From Paenibacillus ihbetae (lineage in GTDB: Bacteria > Bacillota > Bacilli > Paenibacillales > Paenibacillaceae), in contig NZ_CP016809.1 in the NCBI RefSeq assembly GCF_002741055.1, positions 1,820,501 through 1,884,500 of the forward strand: DNA of 64,000 bases, given 5' to 3'. Positions 1 through 8,142 of this stretch are shown piece after piece. The notes beneath the pieces are model-generated. The model searched no databases. It saw only the letters and a list, made by a program, of their open reading frames with translations, and was not told the origin of the DNA. A program made the translations under genes and the position numbers. Within the stretch, counting starts at the first letter, position 1, and every line of letters starts with the position of its first letter.

Positions 1-155
1 GACGCAACAAGTATTGTTCTTTTTAAACCATTCGGTCTTTTGGATGATGTTCTTGTCATTGTCATTTCACGTTCTCCAATCCTGTGCATTATTTGATAGC
101 TCAAACTATTTTTCGGTAAAGACGATTCTCGAATCATTTCTTCTAGTTCTTTCAT
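1..155 (-). CDS. Probable anti-sigma factor, N-terminal part (runs off window)
   Basis: An ATG at 155 lies one base after the stop of the ECF sigma gene (TGAAATG), and the frame stays open to the window edge (51 codons). The product starts MKELEEMIRESS, has a short charged cytoplasmic segment, and at the edge enters what looks like a hydrophobic stretch after a Lys/Arg pair (KRTILVA). Such a layout immediately downstream of an ECF sigma factor fits a membrane-anchored anti-sigma factor that holds the sigma factor at the membrane. This is inferred from position and topology; no family motif is visible in the part present. Confidence 0.6.
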   Translation of the reverse strand, partial: MKELEEMIRESSLPKNSLSYQIMHRIGEREMTMTRTSSKRPNGLKRTILVA

Positions 156-156
156 T

Positions 157-750
157 TCAGCGAAGTCCGTTTGTTTCGGCGATTGTCCCACGTGCCACCT
201 CTCCTTTTGTGCTTATTCGGTCCATCAGTTTACGTCGTAACCGTTCATACTTCTTTCGTATCGTTGCCGATTTGAGTCCCATAATGTCGCTGATTTCCTC
301 AAAGGTATACTGTTCAACCGCCTTTAGCAGCAATATGTGTCGCTCTTCTGCTGTAAGGTATGTTAACAGCTCGTATACAACCGGCTCGTGCTGAGAAATT
401 TGCATAACCGGCTGCTGTTCCTTGTAATGCTCGATCAGGTTAAGAAAACGACTCTGCTTTTTTTTGATATTGATCAAATGATGATAGGCCATTTTATACA
501 ACCAGGCAGAGAAAGACACTTGTCTCTTGTACTGATGAATATGTTCATAGGCACGAATGAAAATTTCTTGTACCGCATCTTCGGTCTCCGCATGATTTTT
601 CAGAATATAGTAGCAGTACGTGTACATCTGCCGCTCAAACTGGAGGATGATCGCTTGGTATGCGTGTTTATCTCCTGATTTAACTTGTTCTACAACCTCT
701 TCAATGGCTTCTCTTCTTCCTTCCGCTTCCCCGGGGATGGTTGGCTGCAA
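157..750 (-). CDS. ECF-type RNA polymerase sigma factor
   Basis: A 197-residue sigma-70 family factor of the extracytoplasmic-function class, which redirects RNA polymerase to stress or envelope promoters. Region 2 covers about residues 25-95, with the core-binding segment AETEDAVQEIFIRAYEHI and the -10-binding part FSAWLYKMAYHHLIN. Region 4 covers about 125-185, with the helix-turn-helix YTFEEISDIMGLKSATIRKK. The start is TTG at 750, chosen because AAGGAGGTGAG lies at normal distance upstream. The next gene overlaps closely and is probably its anti-sigma factor. The regulon cannot be read from this sequence. Confidence 0.93.
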   Translation of the reverse strand: MQPTIPGEAEGRREAIEEVVEQVKSGDKHAYQAIILQFERQMYTYCYYILKNHAETEDAVQEIFIRAYEHIHQYKRQVSFSAWLYKMAYHHLINIKKKQSRFLNLIEHYKEQQPVMQISQHEPVVYELLTYLTAEERHILLLKAVEQYTFEEISDIMGLKSATIRKKYERLRRKLMDRISTKGEVARGTIAETNGLR

Positions 751-1546
751 GCGAGCTCACCTCCTTCTCTGTTTACCTATATAACAATCCCAACAAGCGA
801 TTATGTGACACGCATTATTTTATGTCGTGTAATATGATGAACGAGGCTCCTGCCTAGTAATCGTGTCAGGATGCCGGGTATGAGTCTCATCTACCGTCGC
901 TATAGTAGCTACAACTTGGGGTAACTCTTAACATAATTCAAGAATCGCTTCGTAGCCGGAAATATCTCTCGCATGGAGTTTACGGCAATGCCGAGCGATC
1001 TGAAGCTCTTCTCCTTCGATTCGATCAACCATATATTCCGTTGCTGCCCTCGCAGCACAAGTTCAGGAAGAAGGCTGTACGAGAGTTCAGGGGGAAGGCT
1101 CAAAGCTTTATTTGCTAGGGGTGCATTCTGTGCGGACTAACGGAGCAAGAATCAAGAAGAACAACGCTGGGAAGGAAGGGACTTGAAAGTTTCGCATGAA
1201 TTTAGCAAATTGGAAAGAGTACTTGAACAGCTTACGAGGAAATGGTCATGCAGCGACATTGATAAAGAGATGTTCAAAGCTTGTTCTGTAACGGTCAAGG
1301 ACGAACACAGGCATTAGAGGAACGAGCGGCAGGACTTCAAACCGAAATCAACTATGAACTGGATACGGAATCATCTTTATTAGCGTTCATGGCTGAGTTA
1401 ATGAAGTTAGCAGCGCTTGACGTTAGCAGTGGAAAGCCTGACGGACATGATTCCACAAAATGATTGACCGTGCGGACATTCACGAAGACAGTTCAATCGA
1501 AACTCAGGTATAACTTTCAAAACCCATTAAAACAAAGAGACGTAGC
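751..1546. other. Gene-poor stretch with worn coding remnants
   Basis: No convincing intact gene is present. Between about 1183 and 1463 two short plus-strand frames abut: a TTG-started frame ending at TAG 1315-1317 (LKVSHEFSKLERVLEQL...) and a second frame (QALEERAAGLQTEINYELD...) ending at 1463. Both look helical and coding-like, so together they may be a frameshifted small gene. A minus-strand frame at 909-1103 is also short and has no family resemblance that I recognise. Confidence 0.3.
1183..1463 (+). pseudogene. Possible frameshifted small gene
   Basis: A frame with Lys/Glu/Leu-rich helical composition starts at TTG 1183 and stops at 1317. A second frame from about 1290 continues with similar composition to TGA at 1463. 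One frameshift near 1290-1317 would join them into a protein of about 90 residues. I do not recognise the product and there is no strong ribosome binding site, so this is a weak call. Confidence 0.22.
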
Positions 1547-3178
1547 CTATTTAGGCTCGCCCCTCCATTTCATTAATATTACGCACTCCACATGACTCGT
1601 CTGCGGAAACATATCCACAGGCTGCACCCAATCGATCTCATAGCCTCCGTCCAGCAGCACCTTGCAATCCTTCGCCAACGTCGACGGATTGCAGGAGACG
1701 TACACGAACCGCTTCGGCTTGGTGCGGAGAATCGTCTCCAGAAAGCGCGGGTCCAGTCCGGTCCGCGGCGGATCCGCGATAATGACGTCGGGGCGCAATC
1801 CGTCCTTGACCCAGCGCGGCAACAGCTCCTCTGCCTGTCCGACATGGAAGCTCGCATTGGTGCGGCCGTTGCGCTGCGCATTGATACGTGCGTCTTCCAC
1901 CGCTTCGGGAATCGTCTCGATCCCGCGGATCTCCTTCGCATACGGAGCCAGCCACAGCCCAATCGTGCCTGTCCCGCAGTAGGCGTCAATGACCGTCTCT
2001 TGGCCGGTCAGTCCGGCCGCAGCACGCACCGATTCATACAGCTTCACCGTCTGCTGCGGATTCAGCTGGAAGAATGCCCGCGGCGACAGCGCAAACTGCA
2101 GGTCGCTCAGCGATTCCTGCATGTTCTCGGCTCCCCACAGGGTTATCGTCCGTTCTCCGAATATGAGGGAGGTCTTCTTCGGGTTGATGTTCATGGCAAT
2201 GCCGCTGACCTCCGGCATCGTCAGGCGCAGCATTCGAACAAAGTCGTCCTGCCGCGGCAGACGGCTGCCTGCCGTTACGAGCGTCACCTGCAGCTCGCCG
2301 GACTGGAAGCCGTGGCGGACCACGATGGTTCGCACCCCATCCTTGCTCCCGTTCTCCTTATATAGAGGAATGCGCAATTCCTCCAACACCGACTTCACCT
2401 TTTCCACCGCTTCGTTCACCTTCGGATGCTGGATCGGGCAGCCACTGATATCGACGATGGAATGGCTGTCGGCTTCATACAGTCCCGCTATGACCTCGCG
2501 GCCCTGCCGCTTTAGCTGCAGCTGGGCTTTATTCCGATAATTCCACGGATGCTCCATCCCGAGGATCGGCTTGAACCGCAGATTGTCCAATCCGGCGTAC
2601 CGGTTGAACGCCTCCCGGACGATATCGGTCTTCGCCGCAAGCTGGCCTTCATAGGATATGTGCTGGATTTGGCAGCCTCCGCATATCCCGAATACCGGGC
2701 AGGGCGGCTCGATCCGGTGAGGAGAACGCTTCTCCACCTCCAGCAGCTGGGCCTTGATGAATTTCGGCTGAACCTCTTGAACCTCCGCCTTGACGACTTC
2801 ATCCGTGAGGGCGCCGTCAATAAAGACCGCCTTGCGGCGATAGTAGCCGACGCCTTCACCGTTGATGCCGAGCCGCTTGATCGTCACAATGATGATATCG
2901 CCGGACTTCAGCTCCTCCGCGGTCATGGTATTGGAAGGCGAGCGCCGTTGCTGGTTATATGAATGAGGAGCCTTCCCCGCTCCCGGATTCGGCCTTCTCT
3001 TGGAAGAAGCGGCCTTTTGACCTGTCATCGGCTTAGACTCCTCACGCGAATAGGCGGGCTTCCCGGAAGGCTTGGGACGGCTGGACGCCGCTGCTCCGTT
3101 CGGCTTGGCTCCTTCTCCCTTGCTGTGCTTGTGCTTGCTATTCTTGTTATTATGCGCAGAACGCTGTTGTTTGCTCAT
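1547..3178 (-). CDS. rlmD: 23S rRNA (uracil-C5)-methyltransferase RlmD family
   Basis: This SAM-dependent enzyme of the TrmA/RlmCD family methylates uracil C5 in 23S rRNA (B. subtilis counterpart YefA). The frame stays open to 3469, but the start is taken as ATG 3178, which gives 543 residues and has GGATGGAG upstream; the extra N-terminal part has no coding character. A Lys/Ser-rich tail of about 85 residues precedes a TRAM-like domain (SGDIIIVTIKRLGINGEG). Then come an iron-sulfur cysteine cluster (PPCPVFGICGGCQIQH), the SAM-binding motif DAYCGTGTIGLWLA, DPPRTGLD, and VYVSCNPSTLAKD with the catalytic cysteine. The long basic N-terminal tail is not usual for the family and may help RNA binding. 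The gene stands alone. Confidence 0.93.
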   Translation of the reverse strand: MSKQQRSAHNNKNSKHKHSKGEGAKPNGAAASSRPKPSGKPAYSREESKPMTGQKAASSKRRPNPGAGKAPHSYNQQRRSPSNTMTAEELKSGDIIIVTIKRLGINGEGVGYYRRKAVFIDGALTDEVVKAEVQEVQPKFIKAQLLEVEKRSPHRIEPPCPVFGICGGCQIQHISYEGQLAAKTDIVREAFNRYAGLDNLRFKPILGMEHPWNYRNKAQLQLKRQGREVIAGLYEADSHSIVDISGCPIQHPKVNEAVEKVKSVLEELRIPLYKENGSKDGVRTIVVRHGFQSGELQVTLVTAGSRLPRQDDFVRMLRLTMPEVSGIAMNINPKKTSLIFGERTITLWGAENMQESLSDLQFALSPRAFFQLNPQQTVKLYESVRAAAGLTGQETVIDAYCGTGTIGLWLAPYAKEIRGIETIPEAVEDARINAQRNGRTNASFHVGQAEELLPRWVKDGLRPDVIIADPPRTGLDPRFLETILRTKPKRFVYVSCNPSTLAKDCKVLLDGGYEIDWVQPVDMFPQTSHVECVILMKWRGEPK

Positions 3179-3429
3179 CTTACATACTCCATCCTTAAAG
3201 GTATCGACTTCACTATACCATGCGCCCTCCGCGAAAGCTAACTCCTGGCGGCAAGCCGCTGCATCTATGGAGATGAGAGGGATAGCAAGCCCTGTTGAGG
3301 ATACATGTCGTCGCGGCGATCGCATGATGGGCCCCCCGCGAAGCGATCGGGTCGGAACGGCGAATCTGTGAGAGCACCATTTTAGATCCACCAAAAAATA
3401 TTTTTTTGAAAATGCTCCGATACAAGAAA

Positions 3430-3451
3430 CTTCCGGCCGTATTTGTCCGTA
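3430..3451 (+). promoter_or_regulatory. Candidate ECF (sigma-W-like) promoter of spo0M
   Basis: AGAAAC at 3425-3430 followed by CGTA at 3448-3451, with a 17-base gap, resembles the TGAAAC-N16/17-CGTA pattern of sigma-W type promoters. It lies about 40 bases before the Spo0M start codon. B. subtilis spo0M is known to be under ECF and sigma-H control. The -35 differs from consensus at the first base, so this is tentative. The rest of 3179-3493 holds only leader sequence. Confidence 0.35.
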
Positions 3452-3493
3452 TAAGCCAGTATTATACATCCTACTTTAAGGAGGACAACGTTC

Positions 3494-4270
3494 ATGTCGT
3501 TTTTTAACAAAATTTTGGCCAGCGTCGGGATCGGCGCAGCGCAGATTGATACCCGCCTGGAGAAATCCTCATACTATCCGGGGGAGGAAGTAAGCGGGAT
3601 CGTCTATATTCGGGGCGGTAATGTGGAACAGAAGGTGGACCGCATCTACCTCAAGGTAATGACCGAGTATATCCGCGAGCGGGATGACAGCAAATTCACG
3701 GAAACCTGCGTGCTGGCTAAGGTTAGCATTACCGACTCCCTGCTTGTGAAGGCAGGCGATGAACTGGAAATCCCGTTCTCCTTCCCGCTTCCGCTGGAAA
3801 CGCCGCTCACGCTTTCCAGACAGCGGGTATGGGTTCACACCGGACTTGACATCGAAAATGCAATCGATCCGAAAGATTACGACTATATTGAGGTTACGCC
3901 GGGGCCGGAGGCAGCTGTTATATTCGACGCCGCTTCCGAGCTCGGGTTCCAGTTTAAAACGGCCTCCTGCGAATATCATTCCCGACTGGGACGCGGGGTT
4001 CCGTTCGTGCAGGAAATTGAATTCTACCCGGGCCGCGAATATGCAAGCCGGATGCGGGAGCTGGAGCTGATCCTGTATCCGCAGCGGGACGGGATATCGG
4101 TTCTGGTCGAAGTCGACCGTAAGGGAAGCGGTGTTTCAGGCTGGCTCGAGCGCTCGCTTGATATGGATGAGCGCCACAGCTGGTTGACGCTGAGCAGCGC
4201 GGATCTTCAAGAAGGACCGTCGCGCGTTGCGGATCTTCTCGATCAAGTCATTCAACGATCGATACGATAA
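3494..4270 (+). CDS. spo0M: Sporulation-control protein Spo0M
   Basis: A 258-residue soluble protein with an arrestin-like beta-sandwich fold. In Bacillus, Spo0M affects the onset of sporulation and cell-division behaviour by protein interaction rather than catalysis. The start MSFFNKILASVGIGAAQIDT, the segment YYPGEEVSGIVYIRGGNVEQ and the middle IPFSFPLPLETPLTLS are characteristic, and the length matches the family. The start ATG has a strong AAGGAGG upstream. The gene is single, with its own terminator just downstream; a possible ECF-type promoter precedes it. Confidence 0.92.
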   Translation: MSFFNKILASVGIGAAQIDTRLEKSSYYPGEEVSGIVYIRGGNVEQKVDRIYLKVMTEYIRERDDSKFTETCVLAKVSITDSLLVKAGDELEIPFSFPLPLETPLTLSRQRVWVHTGLDIENAIDPKDYDYIEVTPGPEAAVIFDAASELGFQFKTASCEYHSRLGRGVPFVQEIEFYPGREYASRMRELELILYPQRDGISVLVEVDRKGSGVSGWLERSLDMDERHSWLTLSSADLQEGPSRVADLLDQVIQRSIR

Positions 4271-4295
4271 GCCTGCTCATCAGGCTCAAGCAAAC

Positions 4296-4334
4296 AAAGA
4301 TGGCCTCTGCCGATAGAGGGGCCATCTTTTTTTC
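4296..4334. terminator. Bidirectional rho-independent terminator
   Basis: The arms GATGGCCTCT and AGAGGGGCCATC are separated by a short loop and followed by seven T on the plus strand, with an A-rich side on the other. It sits between the convergent spo0M and GntR genes and can serve both. Confidence 0.85.
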
Positions 4335-4339
4335 AGCTG

Positions 4340-5014
4340 TTATACGAAATATTGAGGGTACTTCTGGCGGAGCATGTCCTGCTCCACAACGACCAGGCGC
4401 AAATGGCCTTCCATAGTCTTCACGGCCTGCTCCGTCTCCCCGCTCACGATCAGCCGATAAATCTCCTTATGCTGGGCAATGATCGTCTCCCAGTTGGAGT
4501 CCATCGAGAGCCGCAGCAGACGCAGCCGATTGAAGTGGATATTGAGCTGCTGGAGCATTTTCCAGGTCCGCTCCTTCCCCGTGCCTGCGAACAAAATTTG
4601 GTGGAACTCTTCATCCAGCTCGAACAGCTTATACCGGTTGCGGTTGTCCGCGCTCACATCCTGCAGCGCAAGATTGGTCTCCAAGCGAAAACGATACTCC
4701 TCCGGGAAATGCTCGCAAGCCAGCGCAACGATCTCCTTCTCAATCTTCTCCCTGATAAACCGGCCCTCCTCCACATGCGCAAGGTTGATTCTGGACACAA
4801 GCGTCCCGCTCTGCGGAATGATATCCAGCAGCTCCTCCTCGGCAAGCTTCATGAAGGCTTCGCGGACCGGCGTTCGGCTGACCTGCAGCTCGTCGGCAAT
4901 TTCCTTCTCCGATATTTTGGTGCCCGGCTCCAGATCGAGGCGCATAATACGGTCTTTTAATAGATGATACGAATAATCCCGGGTCGATCCTTTGATCCTT
5001 GGCCCTGTTGACAT
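4340..5014 (-). CDS. GntR-family (FadR/FCD) transcriptional regulator
   Basis: A 224-residue regulator. Residues 10-75 form a winged helix-turn-helix (EKEIADELQVSRTPVREAFM). Residues 85-215 form an all-helical FCD ligand domain with conserved acidic/histidine positions (LFELDEEFHQILFAGTGK; AQHKEIYRLIVSGE) that in relatives bind a metal and a carboxylate effector. The start ATG has AGAGGTAA upstream. No adjacent catabolic operon runs with it, so the target is unclear; the next gene upstream, a Nif3-like protein, lies about 90 bases away on the same strand. Confidence 0.9.
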   Translation of the reverse strand: MSTGPRIKGSTRDYSYHLLKDRIMRLDLEPGTKISEKEIADELQVSRTPVREAFMKLAEEELLDIIPQSGTLVSRINLAHVEEGRFIREKIEKEIVALACEHFPEEYRFRLETNLALQDVSADNRNRYKLFELDEEFHQILFAGTGKERTWKMLQQLNIHFNRLRLLRLSMDSNWETIIAQHKEIYRLIVSGETEQAVKTMEGHLRLVVVEQDMLRQKYPQYFV

Positions 5015-5107
5015 ACGGTTACCTCTTTCTATCCATACTCTTTCTTGACATTCTCTCTCTCGATAACTTTTCAGATAAAGGGTACATCCCCCCGAAAAGA
5101 CGTAAGA

Positions 5108-5914
5108 CTAGACGATATGAATCAACGGACGTGCGGGCAGATAGTGAACGGGAATCTCCTGAAAATAATCCCGAAGCCGATCGGCAATCAGACGCATGCC
5201 CGGCTCCTCGCTAGCCCCATGCCCGAGCAGCATCAGCGTCTGGTCCCGTCCTTGCGCAGCCGCATCGGCGACGTATTCGGGCGTCTCCCACTCCGGTCCT
5301 TCGCCTGCAATCAGCATATCGAGCCCTTCGTGTTCAAAAAGCGGAATGACATGCTGCCCGCCTCCCCGATAGCCCACTGCGATTCCGATCCGTTTGCATA
5401 CCGTGTCCAGGCTCCCCGCAGCGCGCACGTACGGCACATGAAGCCGGTCCTTGATATAATCCGCCATCCCTCGAACGGTCATCCCCTCCGGCAGAACCAC
5501 AACGGCCGCTGTCGGCAAGTGCTTCTCGAGCAGGTCATTCCAGTCTAAGGCTTTAACCAGCCCATCGGTTATCACATCGGGCTCGGTCCGATGCGGAGCA
5601 TCATGCAGCCGGTATATATTCATCCCTACGGAGTGAATGCGCTCCAGCTTGCCTTGCACGACCAGGCTGTCCCCCAACGGACCCGGCCCAGCTTCATGAT
5701 GGCTGTAAAAGACGCCCTCATGCGTAATTAACAGATTCGCGCCCAGTTCCGCCGCCCGTACGATTACATCATGGGAAGCGATGAAAGCAACGGCAATTCC
5801 GCGCACGGCCGCGTCGCCATCCCCTGCCACGATTCCATCGACCGAAGCAGCCGGCGATCCGGCCTGCCCCATCAATCTATTCATGACATCTTGGACCTTT
5901 ATAGTCATTGGCAT
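5108..5914 (-). CDS. Nif3-like dinuclear metal-centre protein (DUF34)
   Basis: A 268-residue member of the widespread NIF3/DUF34 family, toroidal hexamers with two metals per subunit. The exact reaction is unsettled; hydrolase or GTP cyclohydrolase-like roles have been proposed. Metal-binding signatures visible here are LLITHEGVFY with HH nearby, the conserved RLHDAPH, and near the C-terminus LLGHGASEEPGM. The frame also opens at GTG 5923, but ATG 5914 sits five bases behind AAAGGTGG and is preferred; ATG 5908 is possible. It is shorter than the bacterial forms that carry an inserted PII-like domain. Confidence 0.85.
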   Translation of the reverse strand: MPMTIKVQDVMNRLMGQAGSPAASVDGIVAGDGDAAVRGIAVAFIASHDVIVRAAELGANLLITHEGVFYSHHEAGPGPLGDSLVVQGKLERIHSVGMNIYRLHDAPHRTEPDVITDGLVKALDWNDLLEKHLPTAAVVVLPEGMTVRGMADYIKDRLHVPYVRAAGSLDTVCKRIGIAVGYRGGGQHVIPLFEHEGLDMLIAGEGPEWETPEYVADAAAQGRDQTLMLLGHGASEEPGMRLIADRLRDYFQEIPVHYLPARPLIHIV

Positions 5915-6152
5915 ACCTTCCACCTTTTCATACTAGTATGGCAGTTGGTTACCACTGTAATCGAGACTTGCTCCGATTTCAACAGTTTTTTGGCCGGATG
6001 TATGAAAAAAGCCTTCTCCCCGCAGGCTAGAAGCGAAGATAGCTCCGTTACCAAGGGAAAAAGGCTGTTAACGACGGTTATGAAATCATGCGGCATGGAA
6101 GTTTCACGCGGTGAAGCTTTAGACTATGAATTATTCAATATGAAGTCATTCA

Positions 6153-7133
6153 TTACGATAGCGTCCGCTCCGACGATTCCGACTGTCTCGATATGACGAA
6201 CAGAACGACCCAGATCAGCAGGAAGCCCAGCAGCTGGGCGCTTGTCACAACCTCCTGGAATACGATCCAGTTAATGAGCACGCCGACCATCGGGAAGCTC
6301 AGCTCGGCCAGCGTTGCGACGGAGGCCTTCGTAGTAGTCAGCCCTTTATAATACACCAGCAGGCTCAAGAGTCCCGGCAGCAGCGCCTGGCCGATCAGAT
6401 TCAAGGATACCGCTGCAAAAGCGCCGGTACCGAATGCCGGCATATTCCATGCGGCTCCTTCGTTCCACGTCATGAAGGCCAGCAGTGGCAGCGCCAGCAC
6501 GAAGCGCAGCGAGGTCACCGTCTCATACTTCAGCTTGCCGACCATCAGCCGTCCCATCACCGTCGAGCCGCCCCATAATGCGGCTGCGCCCAACGATAAG
6601 AGGCTTCCGATCTGCACGAACTCATTCCAGTGACCAATAGGCAGCGTCATGCCAAAGGTAAGCAGATAGGTGCCCGCCAGGGCAATAATAAGCAAAATGC
6701 CGAAGTGGCGGGGCAGCTTCTCCTTCAGAAGCAGGCTGGCGAGCATGATCGCAAACAGCGGCTGAAGCTTCTGCAGCAGCAGGACGGCGTTCAGGTTGCC
6801 GTTTGACAGGCTCATTGTGAACAGGATGGTGGCTAATGCGGAGCCGCCCCAGGAAATAAACAGCAGCGCTCCGACATGGCGCCAGCCGATGCCTCGCAAT
6901 TCAACGCGGTTTCTCCACAAGACCGGGATGGCAATCAAGGAAATAGTGATGTGCTCGAGCAAAACAATCTGCGCCGACGTCAGGTTTTTCAGAAGAATGA
7001 CTCTGAACAAGGGGTCCACGCCCCACAGGGCCGCTCCCAATACGACAAGCCAAAATCCTCCCCGCATTCGGCCCCTTGCTTGCACGCCGGATTCGTAAGG
7101 CTTGACCTTGACACCGGTATTTACGTTATCCAT
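6153..7133 (-). CDS. EamA/DMT-family transporter, probable riboflavin uptake
   Basis: A 326-residue inner-membrane protein with about ten hydrophobic segments arranged as two EamA halves (first half around residues 25-150, second around 165-310). The drug/metabolite transporter family moves many small metabolites. Here the leader carries an FMN riboswitch, which in known cases controls riboflavin synthesis or uptake. There are precedents for EamA-type riboflavin transporters (RibN, and the FMN-riboswitch-linked ImpX). Riboflavin is therefore the best substrate guess. ATG 7133 has AGGAGAGAG at good distance; the ATG at 7151 does not. Confidence 0.85.
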   Translation of the reverse strand: MDNVNTGVKVKPYESGVQARGRMRGGFWLVVLGAALWGVDPLFRVILLKNLTSAQIVLLEHITISLIAIPVLWRNRVELRGIGWRHVGALLFISWGGSALATILFTMSLSNGNLNAVLLLQKLQPLFAIMLASLLLKEKLPRHFGILLIIALAGTYLLTFGMTLPIGHWNEFVQIGSLLSLGAAALWGGSTVMGRLMVGKLKYETVTSLRFVLALPLLAFMTWNEGAAWNMPAFGTGAFAAVSLNLIGQALLPGLLSLLVYYKGLTTTKASVATLAELSFPMVGVLINWIVFQEVVTSAQLLGFLLIWVVLFVISRQSESSERTLS

Positions 7134-7178
7134 CTCTAGCTCTCTCCTCATCCTGAATACGGAGGTCTTACCAGCAGA

Positions 7179-7219
7179 AAGCCCCCGCTTGCCGAGCAGG
7201 TCGGCGTAAACGGGGGCTG
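7179..7219 (-). terminator. Expression-platform hairpin of the FMN riboswitch
   Basis: AGCCCCCG and CGGGGGCT pair, with an inner GCCGA/TCGGC stem, between the FMN aptamer and the transporter start. The U-run that follows on the minus strand is short (TTTCTG). It could end transcription or act through translation; the stem ends about 45 bases before the start codon. Confidence 0.6.
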
Positions 7220-7281
7220 ATCAAATAAGCCTGCTATCGCGAGATTTTTTTCGACAAAAAATCCATAGCAAACCAAGCTTT

Positions 7282-7436
7282 GATCTTCTCCCATCCGGAC
7301 TATACCGTCGGCCTTGGAATTGCACCAAGTCAGTCGCGATTACATGCCTCGAAGGCCATGTTATCGCGAGTCGCGGGCTAAGCTTCGAATCGAAGCATCA
7401 CCGCCGGTCAGGAATTTCACCTTACCCCGAAGATCC
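7282..7436 (-). ncRNA. FMN riboswitch (RFN element)
   Basis: On the minus strand the sequence shows the hallmark blocks of the FMN aptamer in order: ATCTTCGGGG at the 5' side, GTGAAATTCCTGACCGGCGG, AGCCCGCGA, TTGGTGCAATTCC, and GCCGACGGTATAGTCCGGAT followed by GGGAGAAGATC closing P1. The conserved core looks complete. It lies in the leader of the EamA-type transporter gene, so that gene should be turned down when FMN is plentiful. Confidence 0.95.
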
Positions 7437-7681
7437 ATATTCATGTTTTATTTTTTGATAATACTGCAACGAGATTAAACCAAGGTAATCCTAGTGAAGT
7501 TGTATGGTATGGAAATTATACCATGAATGTTTTCATGAAAACACATTTTTCTTTCAAATTAAACAGATTTATTTTTGTTCGCTAACAATTATACAGCAAG
7601 TGTGGAATAGTTACCACAATATTTTTTTACCATATTCCAACTCCATCCTTTATTAATGGACAGCTCTTTCCCGATGACCCC

Positions 7682-7891
7682 CTAATCAAACACGCCGAAA
7701 TGTCTCATCGTCGCGACCGTGATCAGGATAAACCAGCGAATCACTGTAAAAGCCCAAAAAATGAGTATCGCTGTGAACAGCAATTCCACCATCCGCTCGA
7801 TCCTTGGAAAGCGTCCGTACCTGCGCCTCGGCCTGAATATCCATTCCGCTACCCCTCTTGGAATCTTCTTCATGGATACCTTCCGCTCCAT
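7682..7891 (-). CDS. Small basic membrane protein, unknown
   Basis: A 69-residue product from ATG 7891. An Arg/Lys-rich N-terminal half (IFRPRRRYGRFPRIER) is followed by one or two hydrophobic segments (LLFTAILIFWAFTVIRWFILI). GAGGGGG lies about 11 bases before ATG 7891; ATG 7873 with GGAAGG is the alternative. The longer open frame to 8020 has no support upstream. I recognise no family. AT-rich sequence at 7450-7680 holds no other gene. Confidence 0.45.
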   Translation of the reverse strand: MERKVSMKKIPRGVAEWIFRPRRRYGRFPRIERMVELLFTAILIFWAFTVIRWFILITVATMRHFGVFD

Positions 7892-8057
7892 CGCTAAACA
7901 GCCCCCTCTTAAACCATCATCATAACTCCCGCCAATGATGACATGTGCTGCGCGCAACGACTTGCGGGTCAACATCTTTTCATAAATATTACCATTCCAT
8001 ATGGAGAAAATCACCAGCAAAAATCACGGCGCGGCGTCTCTTTACAGGGATAACAGA

Positions 8058-8096
8058 ACAGCCCGCTCATAAGGGATATTCCCTTGAGCGGGCTGC
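8058..8096 (-). terminator. Hairpin after sugar-binding protein gene
   Basis: AGCCCGCTCA and TGAGCGGGCT form a strong stem just downstream of the solute-binding protein gene. The following minus-strand tract (GTTCTGTTAT) is only moderately U-rich. Confidence 0.55.
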
Positions 8097-8142
8097 TCAT
8101 GCTTGCACAATAGAATAGCTTATAACCTAAACCAACTGCTTG

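Noticed and set aside
1592..2365. 257-codon plus-strand open frame opposite rlmD
   Set aside because: It is the antisense shadow of a clear methyltransferase gene; no family motifs or ribosome site.
5905..6096. 63-codon minus-strand frame between the Nif3-like and EamA genes
   Set aside because: No ribosome site, no family likeness, and overlaps the Nif3 start region.
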